Notes: a model not told the origin generated them from the sequence alone. A DNA stretch of 64,000 bases from Rhodoferax sp. (GCA_018061265.1 JAGOUM010000007.1:3019-67018), one strand, 5' to 3'; numbered from the stretch's first letter, positions 51,259 to 61,651 are shown. Made by a program: numbers and translations.

Positions 51259-54180
51259 ATGTCCGCTGTACCACTCCACGATCCTACCCAAACTGTATTG
51301 AGCGGTGCCAGCACCGACATACGGACCACCACCTGCTATATGTGCGCCTGCCGTTGTGGCATCCGCGTCCATCTGCGCGACGGTGAGGTTCGCTACATCG
51401 AGGGCAACCCCGAACACCCCCTGAACCAGGGCATCATATGCGCCAAAGGCTCCTCGGGGATCATGAAACAGTATTCTCCGGCTCGCCTGACCAAGCCGTT
51501 GAAGCGCAAGACCGGTACCGAGCGCGGTGACGGTCAGTTTGAAGAGATCAGCTGGGACGAAGCGTTCTCCACATTGGAACAGCGGCTACGCCACCTGCGT
51601 GCCACCGACCCCAAACAATTTGCACTTTTCACTGGACGCGATCAGATGCAGGCTTTGACGGGCCTGTTTGCACGCCAGTTCGGCACGCCAAACTATGCGG
51701 CACACGGTGGCTTTTGCTCGGTCAACATGGCTGCCGGCATGATCTACACCATTGGTGGGTCATTCTGGGAATTTGGCGGCCCGGACCTGGAAAGGGCAAA
51801 ACTGTTTGTGATGATCGGCACCGCCGAAGACCATCACTCCAACCCCATGAAGCGCGAACTTTCCAAGTTCAAACGCAATGGTGGTCGTTTTGTGTCGATC
51901 AACCCGGTGCGCACGGGTTACTCGGCCATTGCTGATGAATGGGTACCCATCAAACCAGGCACAGACGGTGCGCTGATGCTGGCATTCATTCACGAACTGC
52001 TGAAACAAGGTCTTTATGACCGCGAATTTCTAACCCGTTACACCAATTCTGGGCAATTGGTGAATCAGGATACAAGCAGCGACGACTTTGGCATGTTTTT
52101 ACGCAAGGCTGACGGCGACATTGTCAACCCACTGCGACCCGCCAATTTTCAATGGTGGGACCGACACACCGACAGCGCCGTGGCCGACCACACCGAGGGC
52201 GCTGACCCGGCGCTGCTGGGTCGTTTCAAAATGCCTGATGGCACCACCGCCGTGCCAGCATTCCAGCTCTTGCAAGATCGCGTCAAAGCCTATACACCAG
52301 AGTGGGCTGAGGGCATCACCGGTATATCGGCAGCGACCATTCGCCGCTTGGCGCACGAAATGGGTATTACAGCGCGCGATCAGAAGATCGAGTTGCCCAT
52401 TGCCTGGACCGACTGCTGGGGCAAACGCCACGAAACCGTCACCGGCAACCCGGTGGCGTTCCACTCGATGCGTGGTTTGGCAGCACACTCGAACGGATTT
52501 CACAGCATCCGCACGCTGGCGATCCTGATGTCCTTGCTCGGCACCATAGACCGACCGGGCGGCTTCAGGCACAAAGCGCCCTACCCGCGTGCCGTGCCAC
52601 CCAATGCCCGCCCACCCAAGGGCCCGCAGGATGTCAAACCCAACACCCCGCTCGGCGGTGCGCCCCTGGGTTGGCCTGAGTGTCCGGACGACCTGTTTGT
52701 GGACGACAAGGGGCAACCGGTACGCATCGACAAAGGTTTTTCGTGGGAGCACCCGCTGTCCGCCCACGGACTGATGCACAACGTGATCACCAACGCCGTG
52801 CGTGGTGACCCCTACCACATCGACACCTTGCTGATCTTCATGGCGAACATGGCCTGGAACTCGACCATGAACACGTCGGAAGTCCGCAAGATGCTCAACG
52901 AGAAACACGTTGACGGCGAAAAACAGGGCGAATACAAGATCCCGTTCCTGGTGGTGTGTGACGCTTACCAGTCCGAGATGACGGCATTTGCTGATCTGAT
53001 CCTGCCGGATACCACCTATCTGGAACGCAACGACTGCATGTCGATGCTCGACCGCCCGATTTCTGAATTTGACGGTCCTGTCGATGCAGTGCGTGTGCCT
53101 ATTCTGCCGCCCAAAGGCGACTGCAAGCCGTTCCAGGAGGTGCTGATCGAGTTGGCCGGCCGCCTGCAGTTCCCGGCATTCACGCAGGCCGACGGCGCCC
53201 GCAAGTTCAAAAGTTACCCCGACTTTGTTGTCAACTACGAAACCGCTCCCGGATCTGGCATTGGATTCTTGTCGGGTTGGCGCGGCAAGAGCGGTGAAAA
53301 ATCCATGCGTGGTGAACCGAACCCCAACCAGTGGGAGATGTACGCCAAGAATAACTGCTTCTTCCATTACGAGATGCCGCATGAGCACCAGTACATGCGC
53401 AACTGGAACAAGGGCTACATGGAATGGGCGCAGAGCATCGGGATCCGTCGCGACAAGGATCCCATCGTTATCCACATCTACTCTGAATTCATGCAAGGTT
53501 TCCGGCGTGCAGCGCAGGGCAAGCGCGCTGGCAAGCAGCCCCCGGATGCATTGCGCAAACGTGTGGAAACCTACTTTGACCCACTTCCGTTTTACTACGC
53601 ACCGCTCGAAGAACAGGCCACTGACAAGGCCAAATACCCGCTCAATGCCCTGACGCAACGCCCGATGGCGATGTACCACTCGTGGGACTCGCAGAACGCC
53701 TGGCTGCGTCAGATTCACACCCACAATTACCTGTTCGTCAACCCCAAAACTGCGGGGCGCGAAGGCATCAGCGATGGGGGCTGGATGTGGGTTGAGTCGC
53801 AATGGGGCAAAGTGCGCTGTATGTGCCGCTACTCCGAAGCAGTTGAGCCCGGCACCGTCTGGACCTGGAACGCGATTGGCAAATCCAAAGGTGCCTGGAA
53901 CCTGACACCTGATGCCAACGAGTCTCAGCGCGGCTTTTTACTTAACCATCTGATCTCCGAAGAGTTGCCGGCTTCGGCCGACGGCGCGCACATCTCCAAC
54001 TCGGACCCGATCACCGGGCAGGCTGCCTGGTACGACGTGCGGGTGCGCATTTACAAGGCCGAAGCAGGTGAGCCCGCAGAGACATTTCCACAATTCAAGG
54101 CCGTACCCGCAGCGCCCGGGGTACAGGCCAGCTTGCCGCGCTGGCAAGCCTGGTTTGCTGGCAAGGGGATGCAGAAATGA
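51259..54180 (+). CDS. soeA: SoeA, sulfite-oxidising molybdoenzyme catalytic subunit
   Basis: A 973-aa molybdopterin oxidoreductase. The N-terminal [4Fe-4S] site is TTTCYMCACRCG (C26, C29, C33) with C61 in GIICAKG. There is no Tat signal, so the enzyme is cytoplasmic, as is known for SoeABC, which oxidises sulfite to sulfate. ATG 51259 is preferred because the motif then sits where it does in relatives and the promoter block stays upstream; ATG 51172 would place the block inside the gene. It overlaps soeB by four bases. Confidence 0.93.
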   Translation: MSAVPLHDPTQTVLSGASTDIRTTTCYMCACRCGIRVHLRDGEVRYIEGNPEHPLNQGIICAKGSSGIMKQYSPARLTKPLKRKTGTERGDGQFEEISWDEAFSTLEQRLRHLRATDPKQFALFTGRDQMQALTGLFARQFGTPNYAAHGGFCSVNMAAGMIYTIGGSFWEFGGPDLERAKLFVMIGTAEDHHSNPMKRELSKFKRNGGRFVSINPVRTGYSAIADEWVPIKPGTDGALMLAFIHELLKQGLYDREFLTRYTNSGQLVNQDTSSDDFGMFLRKADGDIVNPLRPANFQWWDRHTDSAVADHTEGADPALLGRFKMPDGTTAVPAFQLLQDRVKAYTPEWAEGITGISAATIRRLAHEMGITARDQKIELPIAWTDCWGKRHETVTGNPVAFHSMRGLAAHSNGFHSIRTLAILMSLLGTIDRPGGFRHKAPYPRAVPPNARPPKGPQDVKPNTPLGGAPLGWPECPDDLFVDDKGQPVRIDKGFSWEHPLSAHGLMHNVITNAVRGDPYHIDTLLIFMANMAWNSTMNTSEVRKMLNEKHVDGEKQGEYKIPFLVVCDAYQSEMTAFADLILPDTTYLERNDCMSMLDRPISEFDGPVDAVRVPILPPKGDCKPFQEVLIELAGRLQFPAFTQADGARKFKSYPDFVVNYETAPGSGIGFLSGWRGKSGEKSMRGEPNPNQWEMYAKNNCFFHYEMPHEHQYMRNWNKGYMEWAQSIGIRRDKDPIVIHIYSEFMQGFRRAAQGKRAGKQPPDALRKRVETYFDPLPFYYAPLEEQATDKAKYPLNALTQRPMAMYHSWDSQNAWLRQIHTHNYLFVNPKTAGREGISDGGWMWVESQWGKVRCMCRYSEAVEPGTVWTWNAIGKSKGAWNLTPDANESQRGFLLNHLISEELPASADGAHISNSDPITGQAAWYDVRVRIYKAEAGEPAETFPQFKAVPAAPGVQASLPRWQAWFAGKGMQK

Positions 54181-54902
54181 CCCAACTCGCCTTAGTGATC
54201 GACCTGAACGTTTGCGTCGGCTGCCATGCCTGCGTGACCAGTTGCAAGCAGTGGAACACCTCGGGTTCGGCAGGTTATCTGACCGACCTGAACCCCTACG
54301 GAGCCGACCCCAACGGCACCTTTTTCAACCGGGTGCAAACCTTTGAGGTGGGTGAGTTTCCCAACACTCAGACCGTGCATTTCCCCAAATCCTGCCTGCA
54401 CTGCGAAGAACCGCCCTGTGTACCGGTGTGTCCCACTGGTGCCAGTTACAAGCGCGCCGAAGATGGCATTGTGCTGGTCGACTACGACAAGTGCATCGGT
54501 TGCAAATACTGTACCTGGGCCTGCCCTTACGGTGTGCGCGAATTTGACGAACAACGCAAGGTGATGACCAAATGTACCCTATGTGTGGACCGCGTGACCA
54601 GCACGACGCTACCGGAAGCAGAGCGTAAACCCGCCTGTGTCCTTGCGTGCCCAGCCAACGCGCGCCTTTTTGGTGATGTCCACGACCCAGAATCCGTGGT
54701 GTCCAAGGCAATCACTGAGCGTGGCGGTTATCCGTTAATGCCCGAGTGGGGTACCAAACCGTCGAACCACTATCTGCCGCGTCGCAAGACCGAGATGCGG
54801 ATCCATCCCGAGGATCTCGAACGTGTGGACAACCCATTAAAGATAGACACCAAGTTGCCCGAGAGTTATCGCGGCGTCGGACGTGAAGACTTTGCTACCT
54901 GA
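54177..54902 (+). CDS. soeB: SoeB, iron-sulfur subunit
   Basis: A 241-aa DmsB-like protein with four cysteine clusters (CVGCHACVTSCKQW, CLHCEEPPCVPVCP, CIGCKYCTWACPYG, CTLCVDRV with CVLACP). It carries electrons from SoeA to SoeC. No signal peptide. Translationally coupled to soeA. Confidence 0.95.
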   Translation: MTQLALVIDLNVCVGCHACVTSCKQWNTSGSAGYLTDLNPYGADPNGTFFNRVQTFEVGEFPNTQTVHFPKSCLHCEEPPCVPVCPTGASYKRAEDGIVLVDYDKCIGCKYCTWACPYGVREFDEQRKVMTKCTLCVDRVTSTTLPEAERKPACVLACPANARLFGDVHDPESVVSKAITERGGYPLMPEWGTKPSNHYLPRRKTEMRIHPEDLERVDNPLKIDTKLPESYRGVGREDFAT

Positions 54903-54926
54903 TTCCCAAAAAGCCACTCATTCATC

Positions 54927-55868
54927 ATGCAACCCGCTTTTTCAGTTATTTTTCTCACAACCCTGGCCGGTGCGGCGCAAGGGCTGTTTCTGGCCCTTTA
55001 CGGCACCGAACTATCGGGTATCGGTGCGCTAGCACCCCAGGACCTGCAGGCTTTCCTGGTGACCGGCAGCCTGGTGGCACTGGTCTTGACGGTGCTGGGC
55101 CTGATTGCCTCATTTTTCCATTTGGGGCACCCGGAGCGCGCCTGGCGCTCGGCAGCCATGTGGCGCACCTCTTGGCTGTCGCGTGAAGTCATTGCGCTGC
55201 CGATATTTATGGGCGGACTGTTTGTCTACGCATTGGCACACCTGTTGGGCTTGCCCGCCACACCCGTCATTGGCGGCTTGACTGTTCTGGCTTGCCTGAG
55301 CCTGTTTGTCTGCACGGCGATGATTTACGCCTCGGTGCGCTTTCTGCAGGAATGGGCCAGTGTGCTGACTCTGGTCAACTATTTCCTGCTCGGCTGCGCC
55401 TCAGGTCTGACCCTGGCGACGGCTTTGGCAGCCATCAAAGGTGTGCCGGGACTGGTGACACCTTACGCCATGGCAGCCGCCGCGCTCACCCTGCTCGCCT
55501 GGGTGACACGCACCGCATCACTCGTCCGAAACGCCCGCTTGAAGCCCAAGTCCAGCCTGCAAAGCGCCATCGGTATCAAACATCCGCGTATTGTGCAAAA
55601 GTCGCAGGGTTTTATGGGTGGCTCGTTCAACACGCGGGAGTTTTTCCATGGCCGCACGGCCGACATGCTGCGCTCCGTCAAATGGAGCTTTCTACTGCTG
55701 GTCTTCCCGATTCCTTTGCTGCTTCTGGCGCTGGGCGCTTCCTCGGCGTCGGCAGGCTTCCTGTCGGCTGCCTTTGTTCTGCAATACCTGGGACTTTTGG
55801 CTGAGCGCTGGTTTTTCTTTGCCCAAGCCAACCATCCGCAGAATTTGTATTACCAGACCATATCCTGA
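54927..55868 (+). CDS. soeC: SoeC, DmsC-type membrane anchor
   Basis: A 313-aa inner-membrane protein with about eight helices, family of DmsC anchors (SFFHLGHPERAWRSAAMWRTSWLSREV is typical). It anchors SoeAB to the cytoplasmic face and passes electrons to quinone. Follows soeB by 24 bp. Confidence 0.93.
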   Translation: MQPAFSVIFLTTLAGAAQGLFLALYGTELSGIGALAPQDLQAFLVTGSLVALVLTVLGLIASFFHLGHPERAWRSAAMWRTSWLSREVIALPIFMGGLFVYALAHLLGLPATPVIGGLTVLACLSLFVCTAMIYASVRFLQEWASVLTLVNYFLLGCASGLTLATALAAIKGVPGLVTPYAMAAAALTLLAWVTRTASLVRNARLKPKSSLQSAIGIKHPRIVQKSQGFMGGSFNTREFFHGRTADMLRSVKWSFLLLVFPIPLLLLALGASSASAGFLSAAFVLQYLGLLAERWFFFAQANHPQNLYYQTIS

Positions 55869-55943
55869 TTTTCCAATCTGCTTCACGCGTCAACCGGTAG
55901 CCCTGGCTGTCATGATGCAAGGCAACCATTCTGACCCAGCACC

Positions 55944-56933
55944 ATGACCCATCCAGACACTCGTCGTGTCCACACCACGCTAAAAAAACTGGCGCTGCTT
56001 GGCAGTGGCGGGGCGATAGTGGCTTTCCTGATGTTCACCGGCACACCCGCTATTGCGGCGGAAATTAGTGTTGTCCCATCGTCGTCCATGCCCTGGTGGT
56101 TCTGGCCACTGGCGCTATTTGTGACCTGCTTTTTGATCGGCATTGTTGCGGTACCCGCTGGCATTGGGGGTGGCACGCTGTTTGTGCCCATCATTGGGGG
56201 GTTTTTTCCGTTTCACCTTGACTTTGTGCGCGGAGCCGGCCTCCTGGTGGCACTGGCCAGCGCCTTGGCTGCAGGCCCGCTGCTGCTGCGCGGGGGGTTG
56301 GCGAGTTTGCGACTGGCATTGCCGCTGGCGCTGCTGGCCGCCATGAGTTCCATTGGTGGAGCCATGCTGGGGCTGGCAATGCCAGCATCCATGGTTCAGA
56401 TTCTGCTGGGTGTGATTGTGCTGGGCATCGTGGTCTTGATGTTCACCGCCAAGAAGTCTGAGTTTCCAGTGGTGCCCAAGCCGGACAGCCTTTCCAGCGC
56501 CTTGGGTATTCATGGCATTTTTATCGATGGTGCGTCCGGTAACTCGGTTAACTGGCAAGTTCACCGTACGCCCATGGGTCTCTTTTTGTTCTTGCTGATT
56601 GGTGTGATGGCAGGCATGTTCGGTATCGGTGCGGGATGGGCCAACGTGCCTGCACTCAATCTATTGATGGGGGCTCCGTTGAAGGTATCTGCAGGTACAT
56701 CGAGTTTGGTGTTGTCTTTGGTCGATTCATCGGCCGCCTGGGTTTATGTCAACCGTGGTGCAGTGTTGCCCATGATTGCCGTGCCGTCCGTGGTCGGCAT
56801 GATGGCGGGGGCCAAAATCGGGGCACGACTTCTGAGCGTCCTCAAAGCGTCCGTGATTCGCAAGATGGTCATTGCGCTGCTGCTGTTTGCGGGCATTCGT
56901 GCCCTGCTCAAGGGCCTGGGAATCTGGCTTTAA
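55944..56933 (+). CDS. TSUP (TauE/SafE) family exporter, probably sulfite/sulfonate
   Basis: A 329-aa inner-membrane protein with about eight helices. GIVAVPAGIGGGTLFVPIIGG and MAGMFGIGAGWANVPALNLLMG are the two inverted repeats of the family. A hydrophobic N-terminal extension of about 40 residues precedes it. Located directly after soeABC, it may export sulfite or keep its level safe. Substrate is inferred from context. Confidence 0.9.
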   Translation: MTHPDTRRVHTTLKKLALLGSGGAIVAFLMFTGTPAIAAEISVVPSSSMPWWFWPLALFVTCFLIGIVAVPAGIGGGTLFVPIIGGFFPFHLDFVRGAGLLVALASALAAGPLLLRGGLASLRLALPLALLAAMSSIGGAMLGLAMPASMVQILLGVIVLGIVVLMFTAKKSEFPVVPKPDSLSSALGIHGIFIDGASGNSVNWQVHRTPMGLFLFLLIGVMAGMFGIGAGWANVPALNLLMGAPLKVSAGTSSLVLSLVDSSAAWVYVNRGAVLPMIAVPSVVGMMAGAKIGARLLSVLKASVIRKMVIALLLFAGIRALLKGLGIWL

Positions 56934-56948
56934 AGAGAGACCAACATC

Positions 56949-57377
56949 ATGATCGCCCCTACCTCCGAAAATACGCAATTGCAAAAAGGCGAAGCTGCGC
57001 TGTACGCCAGATTACTCGATTGGGGCACGCGGCTGGGTCTGCTTGTCTTGATTCTCGGCTTTGCCGCCTACATGCTGGGCCTGACAACACCCTTGGTGTC
57101 ATTGCAGGATTTGCCCCAACTGTGGAACCAGCCGGTCGCTGTTTATCTGGAAAAATCCGGCACACCCGTGGGCTGGGGCTGGCTCGGCATGCTGGGCAAG
57201 GGTGACATGCTCAATCTGCTGGGTATTGCAATTTTGGCAGGCAGTTCCATTCCGCCACTGTTGGGCTTGGTGCCGCTCTACCTCAAACGGCAGGACTACA
57301 TCTACAGCGGACTGTGCGTCGCCATCATACTGGTGTTGGTACTAGCTGCGTCCGGTGTTCTGACTGGAGGACACTGA
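56949..57377 (+). CDS. DUF1634-like membrane protein
   Basis: A 142-aa protein with three membrane helices (about 21-43, 80-105, 115-138). DUF1634 proteins are usually encoded next to TSUP exporters, as here (15 bp downstream), and may be partners. No catalytic motif seen. Confidence 0.75.
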   Translation: MIAPTSENTQLQKGEAALYARLLDWGTRLGLLVLILGFAAYMLGLTTPLVSLQDLPQLWNQPVAVYLEKSGTPVGWGWLGMLGKGDMLNLLGIAILAGSSIPPLLGLVPLYLKRQDYIYSGLCVAIILVLVLAASGVLTGGH

Positions 57378-57379
57378 TC

Positions 57380-58204
57380 ATGGCCCAGGTTTTTACACGC
57401 CTCTTGTTGGCCACTGAACACACCGAATTTGACACCGGTGCCGAATCCGTAGCTTTAAGCATGGCAAAGCGTTGCCAACTGCCGCTGGCCGTTGTACTGC
57501 CCCTGGCGAGCAACCCTGAGTACGAAGCGCTGGCTCCCGAGATTGCTGCCCGAGCCGAAGCAGAGGCAGCGACAAAAATTGGCAAGATCCGGGCCGACGC
57601 CGAGAAAGTTGGCGTGGCAATTGACCTGCACGTCCGCCGGGGTGAAGAGCCCTATCAAGAGATCGTTGACGAGGCGCGCGAGCGCACATCCGAGCTGATC
57701 ATTGTTCGTCGTCGTGGCAAACGGGGCTTTCTGGCCAAGTTGATGATGGGTGAAATGGTCAGCAAGGTGCTGGCGCACGCACCTTGCCATGTGTTGTTTG
57801 CCCCGCGTGGCGCGCGGATGTGGAGCCAGGGCGTGCTGGTTGCCGCAGAGCCGGGCGTGCAGGGCTTGCGTCTGGTCAGTACGGCAGCAGCAATTGCCGC
57901 TGAATGTGGCCTGCCATTACATCTGGTTTATGTCGGTGCCACCAATGCGCCCAACGCCGAATCTGAGCGCTTTTTTGAGCAGGCACGAAAAACCGCCATG
58001 AACTCCGCCGTCACGCTCCACACGGAGCTGCGCAGTGGCAAAGCCTACTCCGAGATTATTGCCGCTGGAGCTGCGGTACAGGCAGATCTGCTGGTGATCG
58101 GTAGCCGAAATGACAGCCATGTCGGCCATGCGATGATTGGTGGCGTGGCGCAAAAGATCATCGGCTTGTCCGAAAAGCCGGTCCTGGCGCTCAATTTAAC
58201 CTGA
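57380..58204 (+). CDS. Tandem universal stress protein
   Basis: A 274-aa protein with two UspA domains (about 1-140 and 145-274). The second has the ATP-binding pattern LLVIGSRNDSHVGHAMIGGVAQKII, where the G-2x-G-9x-G(S/T) loop is partly kept. The first has LIIVRRRGKRGFLAKLMMGEMVSKVL. It begins two bases after the DUF1634 stop. Its role in the soe operon is unknown. Confidence 0.9.
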   Translation: MAQVFTRLLLATEHTEFDTGAESVALSMAKRCQLPLAVVLPLASNPEYEALAPEIAARAEAEAATKIGKIRADAEKVGVAIDLHVRRGEEPYQEIVDEARERTSELIIVRRRGKRGFLAKLMMGEMVSKVLAHAPCHVLFAPRGARMWSQGVLVAAEPGVQGLRLVSTAAAIAAECGLPLHLVYVGATNAPNAESERFFEQARKTAMNSAVTLHTELRSGKAYSEIIAAGAAVQADLLVIGSRNDSHVGHAMIGGVAQKIIGLSEKPVLALNLT

Positions 58205-58221
58205 ACTTCTGGAGAACCGAG

Positions 58222-58860
58222 ATGAGTGACGCACTGAACTACCTGATCAAGACCCGCCCCGAAACCGTCAGCCATTACTTTGCCTTTCTCAAGGAAACCG
58301 GCAAACACCTGGACCCGAAAACACGTAACCTGATCTCCGTCATCACCAAGGTTTACTCACAGACGGACCGTGGCTTTCGCCAGTACCTGGGGCGTGCACT
58401 GCGTGAAGGCTGCACCCCTATGGAGGTGCTTGATGCGCTGCTGATGGCTTTTCCGGCACTCGGACTGGCCAAAATCACCTGGGCGGTTGACATCATTCTG
58501 GACATGAAAATTCCGGGCTTTGACCCTGAAGTGATCACCCAGAAAAACCCTGCTCCGGCAGAATGGCGCGATGTGATGGCCAGCAGGGATGCCAAGGACG
58601 GGCAGGTTCTGCGCACCGAATGCCAGGGCCGTGGCCTGTTCGTCTACCGTGACGGCAAGACGTTTCAGGTCTACGACAGCCATTGCCCGCACCAGAGTAC
58701 CAATATTCCGGAGTTGGCCATTGCCGGCACCACGCTGACCTGCCCCAAACACCAATGGGAGTTTGACGCCCACGACGGCAGTTGCATCAAGAAAGGCAAT
58801 ACCGGTCTAACCCGCATTGAGTCGAAAGTGGTCAAGGGGCGTCTGCTGGCACGCTGGTAA
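58222..58860 (+). CDS. Carboxymuconolactone decarboxylase-like domain fused to a Rieske [2Fe-2S] domain
   Basis: A 212-aa two-domain protein. Residues 1-105 resemble the AhpD/CMD fold (LDPKTRNLISVITKVYSQTDRG, ALREGCTPMEVLDALL), but with a single cysteine C64 instead of the AhpD CxxC pair. Residues 112-212 are a Rieske ferredoxin with C155-x-H157 and C174-x2-H177. The Rieske half may receive electrons from an unknown donor. It is in the soe/TSUP operon, 17 bp after the Usp gene. The combination is one I do not recall as a standard architecture. Confidence 0.85.
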   Translation: MSDALNYLIKTRPETVSHYFAFLKETGKHLDPKTRNLISVITKVYSQTDRGFRQYLGRALREGCTPMEVLDALLMAFPALGLAKITWAVDIILDMKIPGFDPEVITQKNPAPAEWRDVMASRDAKDGQVLRTECQGRGLFVYRDGKTFQVYDSHCPHQSTNIPELAIAGTTLTCPKHQWEFDAHDGSCIKKGNTGLTRIESKVVKGRLLARW

Positions 58861-58875
58861 GCAGCCGCGCTGGGT

Positions 58876-59238
58876 ATGGCCACACCCGCGTCGATCGACG
58901 CATACATCGCCAACGCGCCCGTGGAGGTGCGCCCGGCACTAGCGGCCATTTACGCCACAGTGCGGCGGCTTGCGCCGCTGGCGCAGGAACGCATCAGTTA
59001 CCAGATGCCCGCGTTCTTTCTTGATGGCCCGCTGGTCTATTTTGGTGCCTTCAAGAAACACATCGGTTTGTACCCGCCCGTGGTCGACCCGGAACTGCAG
59101 GCGCAATGTGCCCGCTACGCCGGGCCAAAATGCAATCTGCAATTTCCACTGGACGAACCCGTTCCGCTGGCGCTCATCGAAAAAATCGTCGCCGCACGCC
59201 TCGCGGGGACCCGTCCCAGGAAGTCAGCTCAGGCGTAA
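58876..59238 (+). CDS. DUF1801 (YdhG-like) protein
   Basis: A 120-aa protein of the YdhG/YdeI DUF1801 family. [33 protein letters not shown] and [11 protein letters not shown] are its usual landmarks. Function is unknown in the family. Last gene of the plus-strand block; its 3' end overlaps the fba end by ten bases. Confidence 0.85.
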   Translation: MATPASIDAYIANAPVEVRPALAAIYATVRRLAPLAQERISYQMPAFFLDGPLVYFGAFKKHIGLYPPVVDPELQAQCARYAGPKCNLQFPLDEPVPLALIEKIVAARLAGTRPRKSAQA

Positions 59239-60266
59239 CGCCCGGCCATGACATCGAGGTGAATCGGCTTGATGCGCGAGCCCTTGCCGGCACAGCCAAA
59301 CGCCTCAAAACGCAGCTTGCAGATACCCATTGCCGCCTTGCGCGCCGCGATCAGTGATTTACGCGGGTCAAACTCGCTGGGATTCTTGGCAAAACTTTCA
59401 CGCATGGCACCGGTCATGGCCAGACGGATGTCGGTGTCGATGTTGACCTTGCGCACGCCGTTTTGAATGCCCCGCACAATTTCTTCCACCGGCACACCGT
59501 AAGTTTCTTTCAACTCGCCGCCATATTGGCGGATGATGGCCAGCCATTCCTGCGGCACCGAGCTTGAGCCGTGCATCACCAGATGGGTGTTGGGAATTTG
59601 CGCATGGATTTGAGCAATGCGGTCGATCGCCAGGATGTCACCGGTGGGTTTGCGGGTGAACTTGTAGGCCCCGTGGCTGGTGCCAATGGCAATGGCCAAC
59701 GCGTCCACGCCAGTTTTTTCGACGAAGTCCTTGGCCTGTACCGGGTCGGTCAGCATCTGGTCGTGGCTGAGTTTGCCTTCGGCGCCGATGCCGTCTTCCT
59801 CACCGGCGTCGCCCGTCTCCAGGCTACCGAGACAACCCAGCTCACCCTCAACCGATACACCCACCGCATGCGCCATCTCGCAGACCTTGCGGGTGATGTC
59901 CACGTTGTACTCGTAGCTGGAAGGGGTCTTGCCGTCGCCCATGAGCGAGCCGTCCATCATCACGCTGGTGAAGCCCGAGCGGATCGACTGCTGGCACACC
60001 GCTGCGGTGGTGCCATGGTCCTGGTGCATCACCACCGGAATGTCCGGATAGGTTTCAACCGCGGCCAGTACCATGTGGCGCAGGTAGGCCTCACCGGCGT
60101 ATTTGCGGGCACCCGCGCTGGCTTGCAGGATGACCGGGCTGTCGGTCAGAGCCGCGGCTTCCATGATGGCCTGGATCTGCTCCAGGTTGTTAACATTGAA
60201 TGCGGGCACACCATAGCCGTTCTCAGCGGCGTGGTCGAGCATTTGACGAAGTGATACGAAAGCCAT
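59229..60266 (-). CDS. fba: Class II fructose-1,6-bisphosphate aldolase
   Basis: A 345-aa zinc-dependent aldolase of the Calvin/glycolysis type ([43 protein letters not shown] with zinc histidine, [25 protein letters not shown]). It acts on fructose- and sedoheptulose-bisphosphate. The ATG at 60266 has GGAGA upstream. Same strand as pgk, gph and tkt. Confidence 0.96.
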   Translation of the reverse strand: MAFVSLRQMLDHAAENGYGVPAFNVNNLEQIQAIMEAAALTDSPVILQASAGARKYAGEAYLRHMVLAAVETYPDIPVVMHQDHGTTAAVCQQSIRSGFTSVMMDGSLMGDGKTPSSYEYNVDITRKVCEMAHAVGVSVEGELGCLGSLETGDAGEEDGIGAEGKLSHDQMLTDPVQAKDFVEKTGVDALAIAIGTSHGAYKFTRKPTGDILAIDRIAQIHAQIPNTHLVMHGSSSVPQEWLAIIRQYGGELKETYGVPVEEIVRGIQNGVRKVNIDTDIRLAMTGAMRESFAKNPSEFDPRKSLIAARKAAMGICKLRFEAFGCAGKGSRIKPIHLDVMAGRYA

Positions 60267-60286
60267 GGTTTGTCTCCTGGTTTTAT

Positions 60287-60335
60287 GAAAAAACTGTCTC
60301 CAGCGCTTGTCCTGATTGGACAAGCAGCTATATTT
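60287..60335 (-). repeat. Dispersed repeat copy 6
   Basis: On the minus strand: ATATAGCTGCTTGTCC, GGACAAGCGCTGGAGAC, GTTTTTTCA. Between pgk and fba. Confidence 0.6.
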
Positions 60336-60389
60336 ATGATGAATCAGCCACCCAATATGGCTGGGCACTAACGGCCTGCGCGCGTCAGC

Positions 60390-61583
60390 TTAGCCTGCGG
60401 CGCGCTTTTGCAAAATCTCGAACGCCGGCAATGTTTTGCCTTCCAGCACCTCAAGGAAAGCGCCACCGCCAGTACTGATGTAACCCACGTCCTTTTCGAT
60501 GCCGTACTTGGCTATTGCCGCCAGCGTGTCGCCACCACCGGCGATGGAGAAGGCGTCCGACTCGGCGATCGCCATCGCAATCGCCTTGGTACCACCTTCA
60601 AACGCAGCAAATTCGAATACCCCCACCGGGCCGTTCCAGACGATGGTGCCAGCTGCCTTGAGTTGCGCAGCCAGTCTGGCAGCGGTTTGTGGGCCGATGT
60701 CGAGAATCATGTCGTCGTCGGCCACATCGGTGGCGGCCTTGACGGTGGCTTCGGCATCGGCTGAGAAGGTTTTGGCGCAAACCACGTCAGTGGGAATAGG
60801 CACGTCGGCACCGCGTGCTTTCATGGCGGCAATCACTGCCGTGGCTTCGCCCAGCAGGCTGGGTTCGGCCAGGCTCTTGCCGATCTTCAGGCCAGCCGCA
60901 AGCATGAAGGTGTTGGCGATGCCCCCACCCACAATGAGGTTGTCCACATTCTTGGCCAACGCTTGCAGGATGCTGAGCTTGGTGCTGACTTTGGAGCCGG
61001 CCACAATCGCCACCAGCGGGCGTTTGGGATTCGCCAACGCCTTGTTGATGGCGTCAATTTCAGCTGCCAACAGGGGGCCGGCGCAGGCGATAGGGGCAAA
61101 CTGGGCGATACCGTAGGTCGTACCCTCCGCGCGATGCGCGGTCCCAAAGGCGTCATGCACAAACACGTCGCACAGGGCGGCCATTTTTTTGGCCAAGTCT
61201 TCGTTGTTTTTCTTCTCGCCTTTGTTGACGCGGCAGTTTTCCAGCATCACGAGCTGACCGGGTTTGACATCTACACCGTCGACCCAGTTGGCCAGCACCG
61301 GCACCTCGAAGCCCAGCAGTTCACCCAGGCGCTTGGCAACAGGTGCCAGCGAATCCTCAGGCTTGAACTCACCCTCGGTCGGGCGACCCAGGTGGCTGGT
61401 GACCATGACGGCGGCACCGGCGTCGAGCGCCATCTTGATACACGGCACACTGGCGCGGATGCGGGTGTCTTCGGTGATGTTGCCCGCATCGTCCTGCGGC
61501 ACGTTGAGGTCGGCGCGGATAAATACCCGCTTACCCTTGGCTTGACCCGCAGCAATGACATCGGCAAAACGCAAGACTTTCAT
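60390..61583 (-). CDS. pgk: Phosphoglycerate kinase
   Basis: A 397-aa kinase converting 3-phosphoglycerate and ATP to 1,3-bisphosphoglycerate. [52 protein letters not shown] and the C-terminal [16 protein letters not shown] are standard. Full length. It is preceded by a repeat copy that separates it from gph. Confidence 0.97.
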   Translation of the reverse strand: MKVLRFADVIAAGQAKGKRVFIRADLNVPQDDAGNITEDTRIRASVPCIKMALDAGAAVMVTSHLGRPTEGEFKPEDSLAPVAKRLGELLGFEVPVLANWVDGVDVKPGQLVMLENCRVNKGEKKNNEDLAKKMAALCDVFVHDAFGTAHRAEGTTYGIAQFAPIACAGPLLAAEIDAINKALANPKRPLVAIVAGSKVSTKLSILQALAKNVDNLIVGGGIANTFMLAAGLKIGKSLAEPSLLGEATAVIAAMKARGADVPIPTDVVCAKTFSADAEATVKAATDVADDDMILDIGPQTAARLAAQLKAAGTIVWNGPVGVFEFAAFEGGTKAIAMAIAESDAFSIAGGGDTLAAIAKYGIEKDVGYISTGGGAFLEVLEGKTLPAFEILQKRAAG

Positions 61584-61599
61584 ATCAGACTCCAGTAGT

Positions 61600-61651
61600 T
61601 AAAAACAAAATGAGGCTCTAGCGCTTACCCAGTATGTATAGCCAGCTATGC
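61600..61651 (-). repeat. Dispersed repeat copy 7, touching the gph stop
   Basis: On the minus strand: GCATAGCTGGCTATAC, TGGGTAAGCGCTAGAGCC, TCATTTTG. The TAG of its ATAGCT serves as the gph stop codon. Confidence 0.65.
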
